From the NCBI GenBank assembly GCA_029227635.1, contig JAQYAH010000075.1:1-59199 (forward strand): a stretch of DNA of 59,199 nt. The letters run 5' to 3'. The DNA is from Clostridiales bacterium. GTDB taxonomy: Bacteria; Bacillota; Clostridia; Lachnospirales; Lachnospiraceae. A model generated the notes under the pieces. The model did no database searches. It was given only the letters and a program-made list of their open reading frames with translations, and was not told the origin of the DNA. Both the position numbers and the translations under genes were made by a program. Below are positions 1 to 9,422 of the stretch, piece by piece; the stretch's first letter is position 1, and every line of letters begins with the position of its first letter.

Positions 1-2
1 GT

Positions 3-1646
3 GTAGCAAATAAGTCGGTTTTGAATAATGACAGTCCGAAGGATGGCGTCAAGAAACCGGAAGTAAGAAGAACCGGAGAAGACAAGTCTAAGAAAACCGG
101 ATCAGGCAGAAGACTCACGGCGGCATCAGATCAACTTTTTGAAAGAAGAAGCAAGACCTCTGAGAGAAGGAGTAAGTCTTCTGAGATCAGAGCGCCTAAG
201 CCCGAGAGCAAGGGCGAAACAGCCGGAATCCCTGAGAGAAGGAAAACAGAAGAATCCTCTTCAAAATCCGGAAGAAGGGCAGCTGCCAGAAAGCGTCGTC
301 GCCGTCAGGTCATGATAAGAAGGGCTGTTGTAGGAGTTGCTGCGCTGCTTTTGGTGGTGGGGCTTGTTTTTGCGGTTAAGGGAATCGTCGGTCTTTTTGG
401 CGGTAAAGGAGGCAAGGAGAAGGCTGAGGCCACTCCGGAACAGCTGATTGCAAGAGCTGAGGTACAGGCGGCTCAGTATGATTATGATGCTGCAATAGAG
501 ACCATAAACAGTTACAGCGGAGATGTGGATGCAGATGAGGATCTTTCAAATGCCCTAGAGAAGTACCAGCTGGCTAAGATGGATCTGAGACCTTATCCTA
601 TGGATCAGATCACCCATATCTTTTTCCATTCTCTCATCTACGATACCAGCAAGGCTTTTGTGGAGGGGGAGAGCCAGTCAGTGGGCTACAACCAGTATAT
701 GACCACGGTGGAGGAGTTCAACAAGATCCTGCAGAGTCTTTATGACAGGGGATATGTACTGGTCAACCTGACGGATATTGCCGCACCTGTCAAGGGAGAT
801 GACGGCAAGGTCACCATGCAGCCCAAGGATATTTTGCTTCCTGAAGGCAAGAAGCCTATTGTTATCTCCCAGGATGATGTGAGCTACTACCACTCCTACG
901 AGGGAGACGGTATTGCTAATCGCCTGGTTATCGATAATAGCGGTAAGGTGAGGACCGAGTACATCAAGGATGACGGATCGGTGGAGATCGGTGCTCACGA
1001 TATGGTTCCTATCCTGGATGATTTCGTTGAGGCTCATCCTGATTTTTCCTACAAAGGAGCCAAGGGATGTATTGCCTTAACAGGTTACAACGGTATCCTT
1101 GGTTATCGCACGGATCCTACATACAACACTGAGAAGGACAGGGATTCTCATCAGCAGGCATGGCTGGATGCTCATCCGGACTTTGACTATGAGGAGGAGT
1201 GCGAGACCGCTAAAGAGGTTGCCGCAGCTATGAAGGACAATGGCTGGGAGTTTGCGAGCCACAGCTGGGGCCACATGTGGCAGACCAATATTGACGACAA
1301 CAAGTTCCAGATCGACACCCAGAAGTGGATGGATTATGTATATCCTCTGGTGGGGGGAACTAATATCTGGATTTACTCCAACGGTGAGGATGTGGATTGC
1401 GAGACTTACCAGGCCAGATACCAGATTCTGAGAGACAATGGCTTTTGCTATTTCTGCCCGGTAAGTGCAGAGCAGTACCACACCGAAATCAAAAACGGAG
1501 AGACTTTCTATCAGACCAGACGAAACGTGGACGGTTACCGGATGTACAAGGATCTGAGCGATCCCGACAGTGACCGGCTGGGAGATCTGATCGATGTGGA
1601 AGAAGTGTTTGATAGTTCAAGACCTACCCCGGTTCCGGAAATCTGA
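3..1646 (+). CDS. Membrane-anchored polysaccharide deacetylase-like protein (5' end outside window)
   Basis: The frame is open to the window edge. The first internal start is a TTG at 21 without a convincing ribosome site, so the true start probably lies upstream. Numbering from that TTG, residues 1-100 are very basic and low in complexity (many R, K, S, E) and residues about 101-119 form one membrane segment, giving a cytoplasmic tail and a large outer domain. The outer domain carries NodB-like signatures: an Asp-Asp pair near 283-284 and an HSWGH (HxxxH) motif near 413-417, the metal-binding pattern of carbohydrate esterase family 4. The likely role is deacetylation of a cell wall or surface glycan; the substrate cannot be read from sequence. 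It ends 43 nt before the Mrp gene. Confidence 0.72.
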   Translation, partial: VANKSVLNNDSPKDGVKKPEVRRTGEDKSKKTGSGRRLTAASDQLFERRSKTSERRSKSSEIRAPKPESKGETAGIPERRKTEESSSKSGRRAAARKRRRRQVMIRRAVVGVAALLLVVGLVFAVKGIVGLFGGKGGKEKAEATPEQLIARAEVQAAQYDYDAAIETINSYSGDVDADEDLSNALEKYQLAKMDLRPYPMDQITHIFFHSLIYDTSKAFVEGESQSVGYNQYMTTVEEFNKILQSLYDRGYVLVNLTDIAAPVKGDDGKVTMQPKDILLPEGKKPIVISQDDVSYYHSYEGDGIANRLVIDNSGKVRTEYIKDDGSVEIGAHDMVPILDDFVEAHPDFSYKGAKGCIALTGYNGILGYRTDPTYNTEKDRDSHQQAWLDAHPDFDYEEECETAKEVAAAMKDNGWEFASHSWGHMWQTNIDDNKFQIDTQKWMDYVYPLVGGTNIWIYSNGEDVDCETYQARYQILRDNGFCYFCPVSAEQYHTEIKNGETFYQTRRNVDGYRMYKDLSDPDSDRLGDLIDVEEVFDSSRPTPVPEI

Positions 1647-1689
1647 TCCGGAGATGAGTCTTAATAATAATAAAAAGGACGGTTTAACA

Positions 1690-2514
1690 ATGTCAGAAGA
1701 ATGTACCCATGATTGCAGCAGTTGCAGTGCCAACTGCTCCTCAAGAGATAATGGGATTCCTAAAGAATCCCTGAATGAACTCAGCTCAGTTAAGAAAGTA
1801 ATCGGAATCGTCAGCGGCAAAGGCGGTGTGGGCAAGTCCCTTGTGACCGCCCTTTCAGCGGTGGAACTTCAGAGAAGAGGTTACCGCACAGCAGTGCTGG
1901 ATGCGGATATCACCGGCCCTTCAATTCCTAAGCTTTTTGGTATTCACGACAAGGCGGAAGGAACCCAGGACGGACTTTTCCCGGCTATCACAGAGAAGGG
2001 AACCCAGATCATGTCCATCAATCTCCTTCTTGACAGCGAGACAGATCCCGTTGTCTGGAGAGGTCCTGTTATCGCCGGAGTTGTAAAACAGTTCTGGTCC
2101 GATGTTATCTGGTCGGATGTGGACTATATGTTTGTGGATATGCCTCCCGGAACCGGAGATGTGCCCCTGACGGTTTTCCAGTCTCTTCCTGTGGACGGAA
2201 TCATCGTCGTTACTTCTCCCCAGGAACTGGTGGAGATGATCGTGGAGAAAGCCTCAGCAATGGCTAAGATCATGAATGTTCCAATTCTTGGTCTTGTGGA
2301 GAACATGAGCTATTTTGAGTGCCCCGACTGCGGCAACAAGCACTACATTTTCGGTGAGAGCAAGGCTGAAAGTGTTGCTAACAAAAACAGAATCGATACA
2401 TATGCAAGCATTCCTCTTCGTCCCGAGGTTACAAAAGCGTGTGATGGCGGACGCATCGAGGATGTAAAGTTTGAGGAATTGGATGGACTCATGACAATGC
2501 TGGAGAACCTCTGA
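1690..2514 (+). CDS. Mrp/NBP35-type P-loop Fe-S cluster carrier ATPase
   Basis: A 274-residue ATPase of the Mrp/ApbC/NBP35 group, which binds and transfers [4Fe-4S] clusters in the cytoplasm. The deviant Walker A GKGGVGKS lies at about residues 42-49, a DADITGPS motif follows, and the dimer-interface CPDC pair is C211/C214. The N-terminus holds several cysteines (CTHDCSSCSANC), as in NBP35-like proteins. I chose the ATG at 1690 because AAGGAC at 1675-1680 precedes it; the frame extends further upstream into the previous gene without better start support. The downstream isopropylmalate dehydratase is a [4Fe-4S] enzyme, a plausible client, but that link is inference. Confidence 0.9.
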   Translation: MSEECTHDCSSCSANCSSRDNGIPKESLNELSSVKKVIGIVSGKGGVGKSLVTALSAVELQRRGYRTAVLDADITGPSIPKLFGIHDKAEGTQDGLFPAITEKGTQIMSINLLLDSETDPVVWRGPVIAGVVKQFWSDVIWSDVDYMFVDMPPGTGDVPLTVFQSLPVDGIIVVTSPQELVEMIVEKASAMAKIMNVPILGLVENMSYFECPDCGNKHYIFGESKAESVANKNRIDTYASIPLRPEVTKACDGGRIEDVKFEELDGLMTMLENL

Positions 2515-2530
2515 TTCCCCGGAGGTGGAT

Positions 2531-4852
2531 ATGTTACAACTTGTCAGTATAGGTAAGGATTTCAATATCGAACATGAGAGACATATCGTGCTGGAGGAGG
2601 TGGATCTGACTTTCAGGTCCAAAGAGTTTGTAGCGATCCTCGGCAAAAGCGGCGCCGGAAAAACTACCCTCCTCAATATTATTGCGGGATTTACCGAGCC
2701 TACCAGCGGTAAGATCCTTTTCAAGGGAGAGAATATTAATCTTTTCTCCGACCATGCCTGGGATTCCTACAGAAACCGTACTATAGGCTTTGTTTTTCAG
2801 GATTACAGCCTGATAAACCATCTCACGGTTTTTGAAAATGTCAGAATCGCCATGGAGATCGGAGGAGTGGACCTAAAGACGGCAGATGAAAAGACCGAGG
2901 AGCTCCTTGCAAAGTTCGGGTTAACAGATAAGATGGATAGCTACCCTCGTGAGCTGTCCGGAGGAGAGCAGCAAAGGGCAGTATTGGCCAGGGCTCTGGC
3001 CAACGATCCGGAGATACTGCTTTGCGATGAGCCCACGGCTTCTCTTGATGATAAGGCAGCTCAGGAAATCATCCGGATGCTTAAGGAGGAGGCTAAATCT
3101 CGGCTTGTGATCATGGTTACCCACGACACAGGCTATGCAGAGCAGAATGTGGACCGGATCATCTGGCTTGAAAATGGCCTTGTGAGGGAGGATACCAGAC
3201 CCTGGAGTCCTGAGGAAGAGCCTGAGACCTACGAGGCCAGACCCACTAAGATCTCTCTGATAGCAGGAATCCGATATGCTGCCAAAAGCCTTAAGAGTAC
3301 ATCATTTAGAAGAGTGTTTATGGGCCTTGGCTATGCAGTGGGAATACTGTGTATTTCTTTTGCTTTCAATATGTCCACGGGCTTTGACGATAGCATCAGC
3401 AGTTTTGAGTCCCGGATATCCACGGACAATCCAATAATAATCAACGACGGAACCATAGTTGTGGGACGGGATCGTATTATTCCACTGAAAGACGAGGTTT
3501 TGGAGGACGAAGTACCGGAAGATCGCTATGCGGACGCGGTGGTGGCTCATGACATGAGCCTGAACTCTGTGGAGAAGGAAAATGTAATTGAAAAGAGTTA
3601 TCTGGATCAATTGACAAGACTTGATGAGGATGATGTGTCCGGAATCGGATACATTCAGAAAACGGTGCTTCACCTGATCAGGTACAATGAGGAAGGCTTC
3701 AGACTCCCTCTTGATATTGAACCTGAGGCGACGGAGGAGCAGGACATAAAACTTTCGGTATATCCGGTAACTCCCTCGGGAGACATAAAGCCTTTTCTTG
3801 AGGAGAATTATGAGCTTTTGTCCGGAAGTTACCCGGAGAAGGCCACAGATATTTGTCTGGTGGTGGATGAACATGGCCAGGTAGACACAGCTCTTCTTCA
3901 GAAGATTGGCTACGATATTGAAATCCACGAGCCCCTCGCCTACTCGGATCTGGTGGGAGCCACATTTATGCTGGTGGACAACGATGACTACTACCGTGTG
4001 AACGGGGAAGGTCTCTATGAGGTAAGCGATGATTACGAGGGAATGCTGGAAAGCGAGAAAAGCATCCCGGTGACCCTCGTGGGAATAATAAGGCCGAATG
4101 AAGGTGGAAAAGACATTTTGAAGACCGGTCTTGTATACAGCAGTGAGCTTTGCACCATGGCTGCAGAGAAGGCAAGGTCCTCCCAGGTGGCAGTTGCACA
4201 GCGCAGAAGTGATAAGGACATTTTTACCGGAGCTTTAGTTGATAACGATAAGGCAAAAGGACTGGCGGAGAGTATAAGCGGAGAACAGTTTCCCTCAAGG
4301 ATCGTGATCTATCCCCGAAACTTTAATTCCAAGCAGCGTATATTAAGCTTTCTGGACGATTACAATGCCCGGTGCACCACCCGGCTGGAGCAGGTCTATT
4401 ACAGTGACTACTCGGATTCCATGACGAGAAATGCCGAGTCCATGTTAAAGGGTGTCAAGATCGCCCTCAGGACGATTGCTATTATCGCCTCTTTCAATTG
4501 CTTCTTCATTATGTTCGTGATGGTTTCCGACATTGTGAGAAGCTCAAGAAAGGAGATCGGAATACTAAAGGCACTTGGAGTTTACAAGTACGATATCTCC
4601 ATGATCTACTTCATAGAGGCTCTTATGATAGGTGCTTTTTCCGGAATGGTGGGTGTTTGCGCATCTTTCCTTTTGACCTATCCTGTAAATCTGTTATTAT
4701 ACAAGACGACGGGAGTACCGGAGATCCTTGTTTTTGACATGAAGACCGGAATCTTCCTCGTAGTTTTCAGTATTTTGCTTACAATTACTTCGGGACTTAT
4801 CCCGGCAATCAGAACATCAAGAGAAGAAGCCAGAAAGCTTCTTTCCACATAA
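2531..4852 (+). CDS. ABC transporter, ATPase fused to FtsX/MacB-type permease
   Basis: One polypeptide of about 773 residues. The N-terminal 220 residues are an ABC ATPase: Walker A GKSGAGKTT, signature LSGGEQQR, Walker B LLCDEP with the D-loop ASLDD. One membrane helix near residue 265 is followed by about 300 extracellular residues, then three helices near the C-terminus in the FtsX/MacB permease pattern. The start is ATG 2531, with GGAGG at 2521-2525; an in-frame GTG at 2525 overlaps that site and is less likely. Fused ABC-FtsX proteins of Firmicutes export peptides or lipids or take part in envelope stress signalling; the substrate is unknown. It follows the Mrp gene by 16 nt. Confidence 0.88.
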   Translation: MLQLVSIGKDFNIEHERHIVLEEVDLTFRSKEFVAILGKSGAGKTTLLNIIAGFTEPTSGKILFKGENINLFSDHAWDSYRNRTIGFVFQDYSLINHLTVFENVRIAMEIGGVDLKTADEKTEELLAKFGLTDKMDSYPRELSGGEQQRAVLARALANDPEILLCDEPTASLDDKAAQEIIRMLKEEAKSRLVIMVTHDTGYAEQNVDRIIWLENGLVREDTRPWSPEEEPETYEARPTKISLIAGIRYAAKSLKSTSFRRVFMGLGYAVGILCISFAFNMSTGFDDSISSFESRISTDNPIIINDGTIVVGRDRIIPLKDEVLEDEVPEDRYADAVVAHDMSLNSVEKENVIEKSYLDQLTRLDEDDVSGIGYIQKTVLHLIRYNEEGFRLPLDIEPEATEEQDIKLSVYPVTPSGDIKPFLEENYELLSGSYPEKATDICLVVDEHGQVDTALLQKIGYDIEIHEPLAYSDLVGATFMLVDNDDYYRVNGEGLYEVSDDYEGMLESEKSIPVTLVGIIRPNEGGKDILKTGLVYSSELCTMAAEKARSSQVAVAQRRSDKDIFTGALVDNDKAKGLAESISGEQFPSRIVIYPRNFNSKQRILSFLDDYNARCTTRLEQVYYSDYSDSMTRNAESMLKGVKIALRTIAIIASFNCFFIMFVMVSDIVRSSRKEIGILKALGVYKYDISMIYFIEALMIGAFSGMVGVCASFLLTYPVNLLLYKTTGVPEILVFDMKTGIFLVVFSILLTITSGLIPAIRTSREEARKLLST

Positions 4853-4870
4853 AGAAAGGAATGAATGACT

Positions 4871-6142
4871 ATGGGAATGACAATGACCCAGAAGATCCTT
4901 GCAGCTCATGCAGGACTCGACAATGTTACGGCAGGTCAGCTCATCGAAGCGGATCTTGACATCGTAATGGCCAATGATATCACCGGTCCCATGGCACTGC
5001 CCATCGTTAAGCAGATGTCGGATAAGGTGTTTGATAAGGATAAGGTAGTTTTTGTACCGGATCATTTTACCCCCAACAAGGACATCAAGTCAGCGGAGAA
5101 TTCCAAGGCGATCAGAGAGTATGCGAGAGAACAGGGCCTTTCCTGGTATTTTGAGCAGGGTAAGTCCGGTGTTGAACACGCTATCCTTCCTGAGGCCGGT
5201 GTGGTAGCAGCCGGCGAGTGTATCATCGGTGCGGATTCTCACACCTGCACATACGGTGCTCTTGGTGCTTTTTCCACCGGAATGGGTACCACTGATGTGG
5301 CTGCAGGAATGGCCACCGGAAGAGGCTGGTTCAAAGTTCCTTCTGCAATCAAGTTCGTACTCACCGGTAAACCCGGAAAGTTTGTGAGCGGTAAGGATAT
5401 CATGCTTCACATTATCGGACGCATCGGCGTAGACGGTGCTCTCTATAAGTCCATGGAATTCACCGGAGACGGTATCGCAAATCTTTCCATGGCAGACAGA
5501 TTCACTATTGCAAACATGGCTATTGAGGCCGGCGCTAAGAATGGTATTTTTCCTGTAGATGAAAAGACTATCGAATATCTCAGCGAGCATTGCCGCAAGG
5601 AATATAAGGTTTATGAGGCAGATGCCGATGCGGAGTATGAGGATGAGATCACTATCGATCTTTCCAAGGTAAGACCCACCGTTGCTTTCCCTCATCTTCC
5701 CGGAAATGCCAAGACCATAGATGAGATCGAGGCTATGGAGCCTATCAAGATCGATCAGGTAGTTATCGGATCCTGCACCAACGGAAGAATCGAGGATATG
5801 AGAAAGGCAGCTGCTGTCCTCAAGGGACACACTGTTCATCCCGATGTCCGGGTTATGGTGGTTCCCGCGACTCAGAAGATCTACAAGCAGTGTATCGCAG
5901 AAGGCCTTCTGGATATCTTTGTGGATGCCGGATGTGCAGTTAATACTCCCAGCTGCGGTCCCTGTATGGGCGGACACATGGGTGTAATGGCAGCAGGAGA
6001 GAAGTGTGTTTCCACAACTAACAGAAACTTTGTAGGACGTATGGGACATGTGGATTCTCTGATCTATCTTGCTTCTCCCGAGCTGGCAGCGGCAAGTGCT
6101 ATCGCAGGTTACATCGCAAATCCCGAGAAAGTAGGTGAGTAG
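4871..6142 (+). CDS. leuC: 3-isopropylmalate dehydratase, large subunit
   Basis: Large subunit of the [4Fe-4S] enzyme that isomerises 2- and 3-isopropylmalate in leucine synthesis. At about 423 residues it belongs to the shorter, HacA-like type rather than the 466-residue E. coli type. Cluster ligands are seen in GSCTNG and in [20 protein letters not shown] is the family active-site block. ATG 4871 (MGMTMTQK) sits 10 nt after AAAGGA at 4855-4860; an in-frame ATG at 4865 is an alternative. It is directly followed by leuD, but leuA and leuB are not in the window. Confidence 0.95.
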   Translation: MGMTMTQKILAAHAGLDNVTAGQLIEADLDIVMANDITGPMALPIVKQMSDKVFDKDKVVFVPDHFTPNKDIKSAENSKAIREYAREQGLSWYFEQGKSGVEHAILPEAGVVAAGECIIGADSHTCTYGALGAFSTGMGTTDVAAGMATGRGWFKVPSAIKFVLTGKPGKFVSGKDIMLHIIGRIGVDGALYKSMEFTGDGIANLSMADRFTIANMAIEAGAKNGIFPVDEKTIEYLSEHCRKEYKVYEADADAEYEDEITIDLSKVRPTVAFPHLPGNAKTIDEIEAMEPIKIDQVVIGSCTNGRIEDMRKAAAVLKGHTVHPDVRVMVVPATQKIYKQCIAEGLLDIFVDAGCAVNTPSCGPCMGGHMGVMAAGEKCVSTTNRNFVGRMGHVDSLIYLASPELAAASAIAGYIANPEKVGE

Positions 6143-6143
6143 G

Positions 6144-6629
6144 ATGAAAGCATTAGGACATGTATTCAAGTATGGTGACAACGTAGATACTGACGTTATC
6201 ATCCCTGCAAGATATCTCAATTCCTTCGATGCAAAAGAACTGGCAAGCCATGCCATGGTGGATATTGATCCTACTTTTGCCGAGAGAGTTCAGCCCGGAG
6301 ATATCATTGTAGCCAACAAGAACTTCGGCTGCGGATCTTCCAGAGAGCACGCTCCCCTTTGTCTCAAGACTGCAGGTGTGAGCTGTATTATCGCTGAGAC
6401 TTTTGCCCGCATCTTTTTCAGAAATGCCATCAACATCGGTCTTCCGATCGTGGAGTGTCCCGAGGCTGCCAAAGAGATCAATGCCGGGGATGAGGTTGAG
6501 GTGGATTTTGACAGCGGAATCATCACCGATAAGACCACAGGAAAGAGCTACAAAGGACAGCCTTTCCCTGAGTTCATGCAGAAGATCATCACTGCCGGAG
6601 GTCTTGTAAATTACATTAACGAGAAATAA
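6144..6629 (+). CDS. leuD: 3-isopropylmalate dehydratase, small subunit
   Basis: About 161 residues, the usual size of the short LeuD type. It supplies the swivelling domain that completes the LeuCD active site. The motifs [13 protein letters not shown] near the N-terminus and [11 protein letters not shown] are diagnostic. The ATG at 6144 lies one base after the leuC stop (6140-6142), with AGGTGA at 6132-6137 as ribosome site; an in-frame GTG at 6135 would overlap leuC. Translational coupling to leuC is likely. Confidence 0.94.
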   Translation: MKALGHVFKYGDNVDTDVIIPARYLNSFDAKELASHAMVDIDPTFAERVQPGDIIVANKNFGCGSSREHAPLCLKTAGVSCIIAETFARIFFRNAINIGLPIVECPEAAKEINAGDEVEVDFDSGIITDKTTGKSYKGQPFPEFMQKIITAGGLVNYINEK

Positions 6630-6649
6630 TTCGAAAGGTTATCATAAAT

Positions 6650-8143
6650 ATGAGCAAGCAAATTCTTTATCATAGCACGAGAGATGAGAGCAGACTTTTC
6701 ACTGCTTCCCAGGCTATCCTTCAGGGTCTCTGCGAGGACGGCGGACTTTTCGTTCCCAGTGAGATTCCCGCCCTTCCGGTTTCCCCCTGGGAGATGAAGG
6801 GGCTTTCCTACCAGGAGATCGCTTACTTGGTAATGAAAGAGTACCTCACCGACTTCACCGAGGAGGAGCTTAGAAGCTGTATCAATAATGCTTATGACGA
6901 GAAGTTTGATACCAGGGACATCGCTCCTGTGGTCAAGGTGGGCAATGCATACTATATCGAGCTTTTCCACGGCGCAACCATCGCCTTCAAGGATATGGCC
7001 CTTTCTATCCTGCCTCACCTTATGACAACTTCCGCCAGAAAGAACAATATCAAGAATGATATCGTAATTCTGACAGCTACATCCGGTGACACCGGCAAGG
7101 CAGCAATGGCCGGTTTCGCGGATGTGCCCGGAACCAAGATCATTGTCTTTTATCCTAAAGGCGGTGTGAGCCGTATCCAGGAACTTCAGATGGTGACCCA
7201 GAAGGGTGATAACACTTATGTTGTGGGCATGAGAGGCAACTTTGACGATGCGCAGACCGGAGTTAAGGCAATCTTTGAGGACAAAAAGATCAAAGCTCAG
7301 ATGGATGCTGCAGGTTATCAGTTCTCCTCAGCGAACTCCATTAACATCGGCCGTCTCGTACCCCAGATCGTTTACTATGTGAGCGCATATGTACGTCTTC
7401 TGGAGCAGGGCGTTATCAAGGAGGGAGAGAAGATCAACATCACCGTTCCCACCGGTAACTTCGGCAACATTCTTGCTGCCTGGTATGCAAAAGCCATGGG
7501 ACTCCCTGTGGACAAGCTTATCTGTGCTTCCAATCGGAACAAAGTCCTTTTTGATTTCTTTAAGACCGGAAAATATGACAGGAACCGTGAATTCTACCTC
7601 ACTTCCTCACCTTCCATGGATATTCTTATCTCCAGCAACCTTGAGAGAATGATCTATCTCTCTGCCGGAGAGGATGCCGCCAAAACTTCCGAGCTCATGG
7701 CTCAGCTTAAGAGTCAGGGTGTTTACGAGATCACGGAAGATATGAAGGCAAAACTTGAGTCCTTCGTTCCCGGATATGCCGATGAGGAGGCTACTTCCGA
7801 GATGATCAAGAAGGCCTACGATGAGAATTCCTATGTTATGGACACTCACACCGCGGTTGCGGGCTACGTTTATGAGAAGTACCGGGAAGAGACCGGTGAT
7901 GACAAGGTTACTGTTATTGCATCCACCGCAAGTCCTTACAAGTTCGCGAGAAAAGTCATCTCCTCCATCGATCCTTCTCTGGAGAAAGAGGATGATCTTG
8001 AACTCATGGACGTAATGGAAAAGCTCTCAGGAGTCAAAGCTCCCAGAGCTATCGACGAGATCAGGAGCGCTCCGGTGAGACATGACCGTATCTGTGATGC
8101 TGCTACCATGGAAGCTACTGTTAAAGAGATTCTCGGAATGTAG
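6650..8143 (+). CDS. thrC: Threonine synthase
   Basis: A PLP enzyme of 497 residues that converts O-phosphohomoserine to threonine and phosphate. The PLP lysine lies in ATIAFKDMALS, and the phosphate-binding glycine loop is seen in PTGNFGNI; TATSGDTGKAA is the substrate loop. The length fits the long class of bacterial and fungal threonine synthases. GAAAGG at 6633-6638 precedes the ATG. It follows leuD by 20 nt and is probably co-transcribed. There is no terminator right after the stop; the promoter of the next RNA starts three bases later. Confidence 0.96.
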   Translation: MSKQILYHSTRDESRLFTASQAILQGLCEDGGLFVPSEIPALPVSPWEMKGLSYQEIAYLVMKEYLTDFTEEELRSCINNAYDEKFDTRDIAPVVKVGNAYYIELFHGATIAFKDMALSILPHLMTTSARKNNIKNDIVILTATSGDTGKAAMAGFADVPGTKIIVFYPKGGVSRIQELQMVTQKGDNTYVVGMRGNFDDAQTGVKAIFEDKKIKAQMDAAGYQFSSANSINIGRLVPQIVYYVSAYVRLLEQGVIKEGEKINITVPTGNFGNILAAWYAKAMGLPVDKLICASNRNKVLFDFFKTGKYDRNREFYLTSSPSMDILISSNLERMIYLSAGEDAAKTSELMAQLKSQGVYEITEDMKAKLESFVPGYADEEATSEMIKKAYDENSYVMDTHTAVAGYVYEKYREETGDDKVTVIASTASPYKFARKVISSIDPSLEKEDDLELMDVMEKLSGVKAPRAIDEIRSAPVRHDRICDAATMEATVKEILGM

Positions 8144-8145
8144 AT

Positions 8146-8174
8146 TTGCACCTGTGAGATAAATCGCGTATAAT
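8146..8174 (+). promoter_or_regulatory. Strong sigma-A promoter of the non-coding RNA
   Basis: TTGCAC at 8146-8151 and a perfect TATAAT at 8169-8174 are separated by exactly 17 nt. Expected transcription start is about 8181. It lies immediately after the thrC stop codon and no coding gene starts in the next 270 nt. Confidence 0.85.
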
Positions 8175-8180
8175 AGCCGT

Positions 8181-8362
8181 ATGAATCAATGCCTGGGATG
8201 ACTGAGGCTCCCGCATTTTTGAACCTACACTTCTTTTATGGGATTCCTATATCTCTGGGAATATGTCAGGCCTCATCCTTTTGGATAGGAGGAAGGCAGA
8301 ATGCTCAGATGCGGTTACCCACCTGGCTTTGGCTAGGACTCAAAAACGCGGGAAACGGCATT
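8181..8362 (+). ncRNA. ssrS: Structured small RNA, candidate 6S RNA
   Basis: The 315-nt stretch between thrC and the next gene has no convincing reading frame. It starts at a strong promoter and contains a long closing helix: 8210-8226 pairs with 8335-8352, almost without mismatch. Inside lie an apical hairpin (GCCTCATCC, loop TTTT, GGAT then GAGG, about 8270-8292) and a 3'-strand hairpin CCTGGC-tttg-GCTAGG at about 8322-8336, which competes with the closing helix. A rod of about 180 nt with an internal bubble, a 3'-strand hairpin and its own promoter is the architecture of 6S RNA, the RNA polymerase-binding regulator. No T-box or known riboswitch signature was seen. The assignment rests on architecture only. 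Confidence 0.55.
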
Positions 8363-8403
8363 TCGGGTTTCGTTTTATTATAATCTTATTGATTTTGAGT
8401 AAT

Positions 8404-8432
8404 AAGCAGCGGATCGGTATCGGCTGCTTTTT
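8404..8432 (+). terminator. Intrinsic terminator after the small RNA
   Basis: AAGCAGC at 8404-8410 pairs with GCTGCTT at 8423-8429, with an inner GAT/ATC pairing and a following T run. It ends only 27 nt before the next start codon, so it should limit read-through from thrC and the small RNA into the downstream genes. Confidence 0.85.
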
Positions 8433-8458
8433 GCCACGCAGTATGGGACATTTTTGGT

Positions 8459-9409
8459 ATGAAAGATCAGAAACCGAAATTGCGAATTTTTCAGATATAT
8501 ACTCGGTGTGCCATAGATTTAAGGGATGACCATGTGGGGGCTTATGCGACTATGTCGGCATTTTTCCTTTTACTGGCTCTCATCCCCTGCCTGCTGCTTT
8601 TGCTGACGTTTTTGCAATACACTCCCATCACTGAGAGTGAGTTCATTGTGGTTATCGGGGAGGTTTTTCCCTCCACCATAGCACCACTGATAGTAACTAC
8701 TATCCACGAGGTGTTTAACGCCTCAATGGCAGTCATTCCACTGACTGTTCTGGTTGCAATCTGGTCTTGCGGCAAAGGCATCATGGCTCTATCCTATGGA
8801 CTCAACTGTATTCACGACATGATCGAGACTAGAAACTACCTGTTTTTGAGGATCAGGGCAGCATTTTATACCATATACATTTTGGGATCTATTGTGGTGA
8901 TCCTTTTGGCACAGGTATTCGGTGAGTCTTTGGCAGCCTTTATCATACCGAAAGCACCGTTTCTGGAGCAGACCATTTTGAAGATCCTGAGTTACAGAAA
9001 CTGGTTTACCATACCTTACATGGTATTTTTGATACTTACGATTTACAAGTTTTTGCCGAACAGGAAAGTCAGATTCTGGGGAGAACTCCCGGGTGCTGTC
9101 TTTTCCACAATAGGCTGGCTGGTGTGCTCCTATATCTTCTCAATTTATTTGGAGATATTTAACGGCTTCAGCAACATGTACGGCAGTTTTACCACTATCG
9201 TGCTTATCATGATGTGGATGTATTTTTTGATGTTTATCCTGCTTATCGGAGCAGAAGTTAACCTTTGGTGCAAGGAATTCGGAATCATTCAGCGGATCCC
9301 CGTCATCGGTGAGCTGTATGCCAGGAGAGAAGAGGCATACATTGAGAAGGTCCGGAAGCACCATATAGATGTTATGAGAGAACACGACGAAAAGATCAGA
9401 AAGGGATAA
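8459..9409 (+). CDS. YihY/BrkB family inner membrane protein
   Basis: A 316-residue integral membrane protein with six hydrophobic segments, of the YihY/virulence factor BrkB family. The conserved DDHVGAYATMSAFF block near the N-terminus and the LPGAVFSTIGWL block near residue 210 support the family. The molecular function is not settled. There is no clear ribosome site before the ATG, and a strong terminator ends 26 nt upstream, so how the gene is transcribed is unclear; a TATAAT-like box at about 8389 lies before the terminator. It is 13 nt upstream of pheS, which suggests co-transcription with pheS-pheT-queA. Confidence 0.88.
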   Translation: MKDQKPKLRIFQIYTRCAIDLRDDHVGAYATMSAFFLLLALIPCLLLLLTFLQYTPITESEFIVVIGEVFPSTIAPLIVTTIHEVFNASMAVIPLTVLVAIWSCGKGIMALSYGLNCIHDMIETRNYLFLRIRAAFYTIYILGSIVVILLAQVFGESLAAFIIPKAPFLEQTILKILSYRNWFTIPYMVFLILTIYKFLPNRKVRFWGELPGAVFSTIGWLVCSYIFSIYLEIFNGFSNMYGSFTTIVLIMMWMYFLMFILLIGAEVNLWCKEFGIIQRIPVIGELYARREEAYIEKVRKHHIDVMREHDEKIRKG

Positions 9410-9422
9410 GAGAGGAATTAAG

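Noticed and set aside
5090..6256. Long minus-strand open frame (388 codons) opposite leuC/leuD
   Set aside because: It lies entirely against two clear genes, has no family features and arises from codon bias of leuC.
8181..8458. T-box leader for pheST
   Set aside because: The T-box sequence (GGTGGNACCGCG type) is absent, and the terminator comes before yihY, not directly before pheS.
8189..8529. Two short plus-strand frames in the thrC-yihY interval
   Set aside because: No ribosome site; they fall inside the structured RNA and terminator.
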